Shown here one piece after another: positions 19,173 through 20,520 of a stretch of 20,520 nt of DNA. Position 1 is the stretch's first letter. Every line of letters starts with the position of its first letter. The notes under the pieces are model-generated. The model worked only from the letters and a program-made list of their open reading frames with translations. It did not search any database and was not told the origin of the DNA. This DNA comes from Thamnocephalis sphaerospora. Its lineage: Eukaryota > Zoopagomycota > Zoopagomycetes > Zoopagales > Sigmoideomycetaceae. The DNA is taken from positions 1-20,520 of the forward strand of contig KZ992696.1 in NCBI GenBank assembly GCA_003614735.1, given 5' to 3'. The position numbers and the translations under genes were made by a program.

Positions 19173-20520
19173 ATGAGCAATGTGGAAAAGGCAAGCAAAA
19201 AAAGAAAACCAGCCGCCACTTTACTCACTTTGACACTCGTGCACGCAGCAGAGCCATCAACTGACGACCATGGCAAACCAGGTGAGCAATGAGACAGCAT
19301 ACAGTATGCAGCCGAGATAACGCCAGGCGCTCATACTATATTGCCCATTCAGCAGGCAGAAATGCCTGGAGTGCCGCGACAAATCGAGCTGGACGCTCAC
19401 ATTCTTGGGCTGGACTTTCACCCAAGCAGCAATCTAGTTGCCGCCAGTCTGGTCAGCGGAAAGGTACACTGGTATGTCTAGCCAGCGTTGCAATAATCTT
19501 CTGCTGCTATTTGGTCGATAACAGGGGTGCTACGCGCCTAGCTTCCGCTATAATGCAGAGGATGCTAATCAGGAGATGCTGGTGTTGGATCACCACCGAA
19601 AGTCGGTGCGCGATGTGGCTTTTAGCGTTGATGGCAATGGTAGGCAGATGCATTGCGTGCTTGCTAAAGTGTGAGGCAAAAGCTCATTTTTGCCATGCGA
19701 CGATAGCGCTGTTTTCAGTGTCGCGCGACAAGTCGTTTGCTGCAGTTGACACGGAGACTGGAAAGCTGCTTTTTCAAAAAGAGAAGGCACACGGGTATGC
19801 GCAGACGGACGAGCGCTGATGGCGCCGCAGCAGCAGACTAACAGGCGGCTGTCGTAGCATTGCTATCAACCGTGTGCATGCCATCTCGCACAACTGGGTA
19901 GCCACGGGCGATGACCTAGGTCGTGTCAAGGTTAGCTTGCACTGCAGCTGGTACGCGTATACGGGATGCTGACGCAGCGCCGATGATGCGTAGATTTGGG
20001 ACAGTCGGATGGAAAAGGTGGTGCAAAAGTACACAGAGAACGAGGACTTTATTGCCGATTTGCTCTACTACGGACCAAAGAAGCGTCTGCTGGTGGCAGG
20101 GTGGGCAATGCAGCGTGAAACGACGCTGTGCGCATCAGCGCCTAACGTAACGGTACATTGCGAATTTCAACGGCCATAGCGGCGACGGCTATTTGTCGGT
20201 ATTTGACGTACGCAAGCCTGATCTGGTTGCACGATCGGACAACCTGGAGGATGAGCTACTATCACTAGCGGTGGTCAAGGTATGCAACTGATGCTGAGGT
20301 TGTGCATCATTATACTGTACACTCACACCACCCGCACGACGTGGACAGAATGGCACCAAAGTGATTTGCGGCACGCAAGACGGTATCCTTGATATTTTCC
20401 ACTGGGATGACTGGGGTGACATCAAGGATCGGATGCCTGGTCATCCGTCTTCGGTAGACACACTCTGTCAGTGGGACGACGACCTGGTGCTCACCGGCTC
20501 CAGCGACGGACTTATTCGGT
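19173..20520 (+). CDS. WDR55: WDR55/Jip5-type WD40 repeat protein, cut by the window edge
   Basis: Eight exons are seen: 19173-19281, 19360-19463, 19525-19639, 19707-19794, 19858-19930, 19994-20100, 20180-20279 and 20349 onward. They give 289 residues; human WDR55 has about 380, so the last WD repeats are missing. Family landmarks in order: LDAHILGLDFHPSSNLVAA, LVLDHHRKSVRDVAFS, LFSVSRDKSF, WVATGDDLGRVK, ENEDFIADLLY, VAGGDGYLSVFDVRK, VICGTQDGILDIFHW and VLTGSSDGLIR. WDR55 (yeast Jip5) is a nucleolar protein needed for ribosomal RNA processing. Two starts fit: 19173, giving an N-terminus with a KKRK nuclear-localisation-like cluster, or 19270 (MANQ, spliced to 19356). The second intron is best placed after AAG at 19463 (61 nt); the stronger-looking GTATGT donor 8 bases later breaks the frame. 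Confidence 0.93.

Overview
The window reads as nuclear DNA of a fungus, probably an early-diverging lineage (Zoopagomycota or Kickxellomycotina-like; this placement is inference). The evidence is many short introns (mostly 50-100 nt) with GT-AG borders and CTAAC/CTAAT-like branch points, no operons, and a fungal-type UNC93-like transporter. Most genes only become visible after splicing. The models below were spliced by hand, keeping the reading frame through every junction and checking against family conservation.

Layout. (1) 205-2410, minus: one protein that fuses a HIF/PhyA-type prolyl 4-hydroxylase to a GT60-type GlcNAc-transferase. In Dictyostelium and Toxoplasma these are two separate enzymes that modify Skp1 in succession. 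(2) 3078-4029, plus, divergent from it: a five-exon gene for a CENP-M-like kinetochore pseudo-GTPase that still has a P-loop-like motif. (3) 4404-5809, minus: an UNC93-like major-facilitator-fold membrane protein. (4) About 5.8-10.0 kb: a long stretch with no gene I can support. (5) 10.0-16.8 kb: three paralogous, intron-rich genes (A plus, B minus, C plus) for seven-transmembrane, receptor-like proteins of a family I do not recognise. They share intron phases, a motif just after TM5, and partly an acidic tail motif. Uncertain remnants may lie nearby. (6) 17387-19095, minus: a complete nine-exon PA2G4/EBP1 homologue. (7) 19173 to the window end, plus, head-to-head with it: a WDR55/Jip5-type WD40 protein, cut by the window edge.

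How they fit together: the two right-hand genes belong to ribosome biogenesis and growth control and share a very short divergent promoter. The two left-hand genes (possible Skp1 modification and inner kinetochore) also start head-to-head. The most novel material is the central cluster of 7TM proteins; the hydroxylase-glycosyltransferase fusion and the CENP-M homologue come next.
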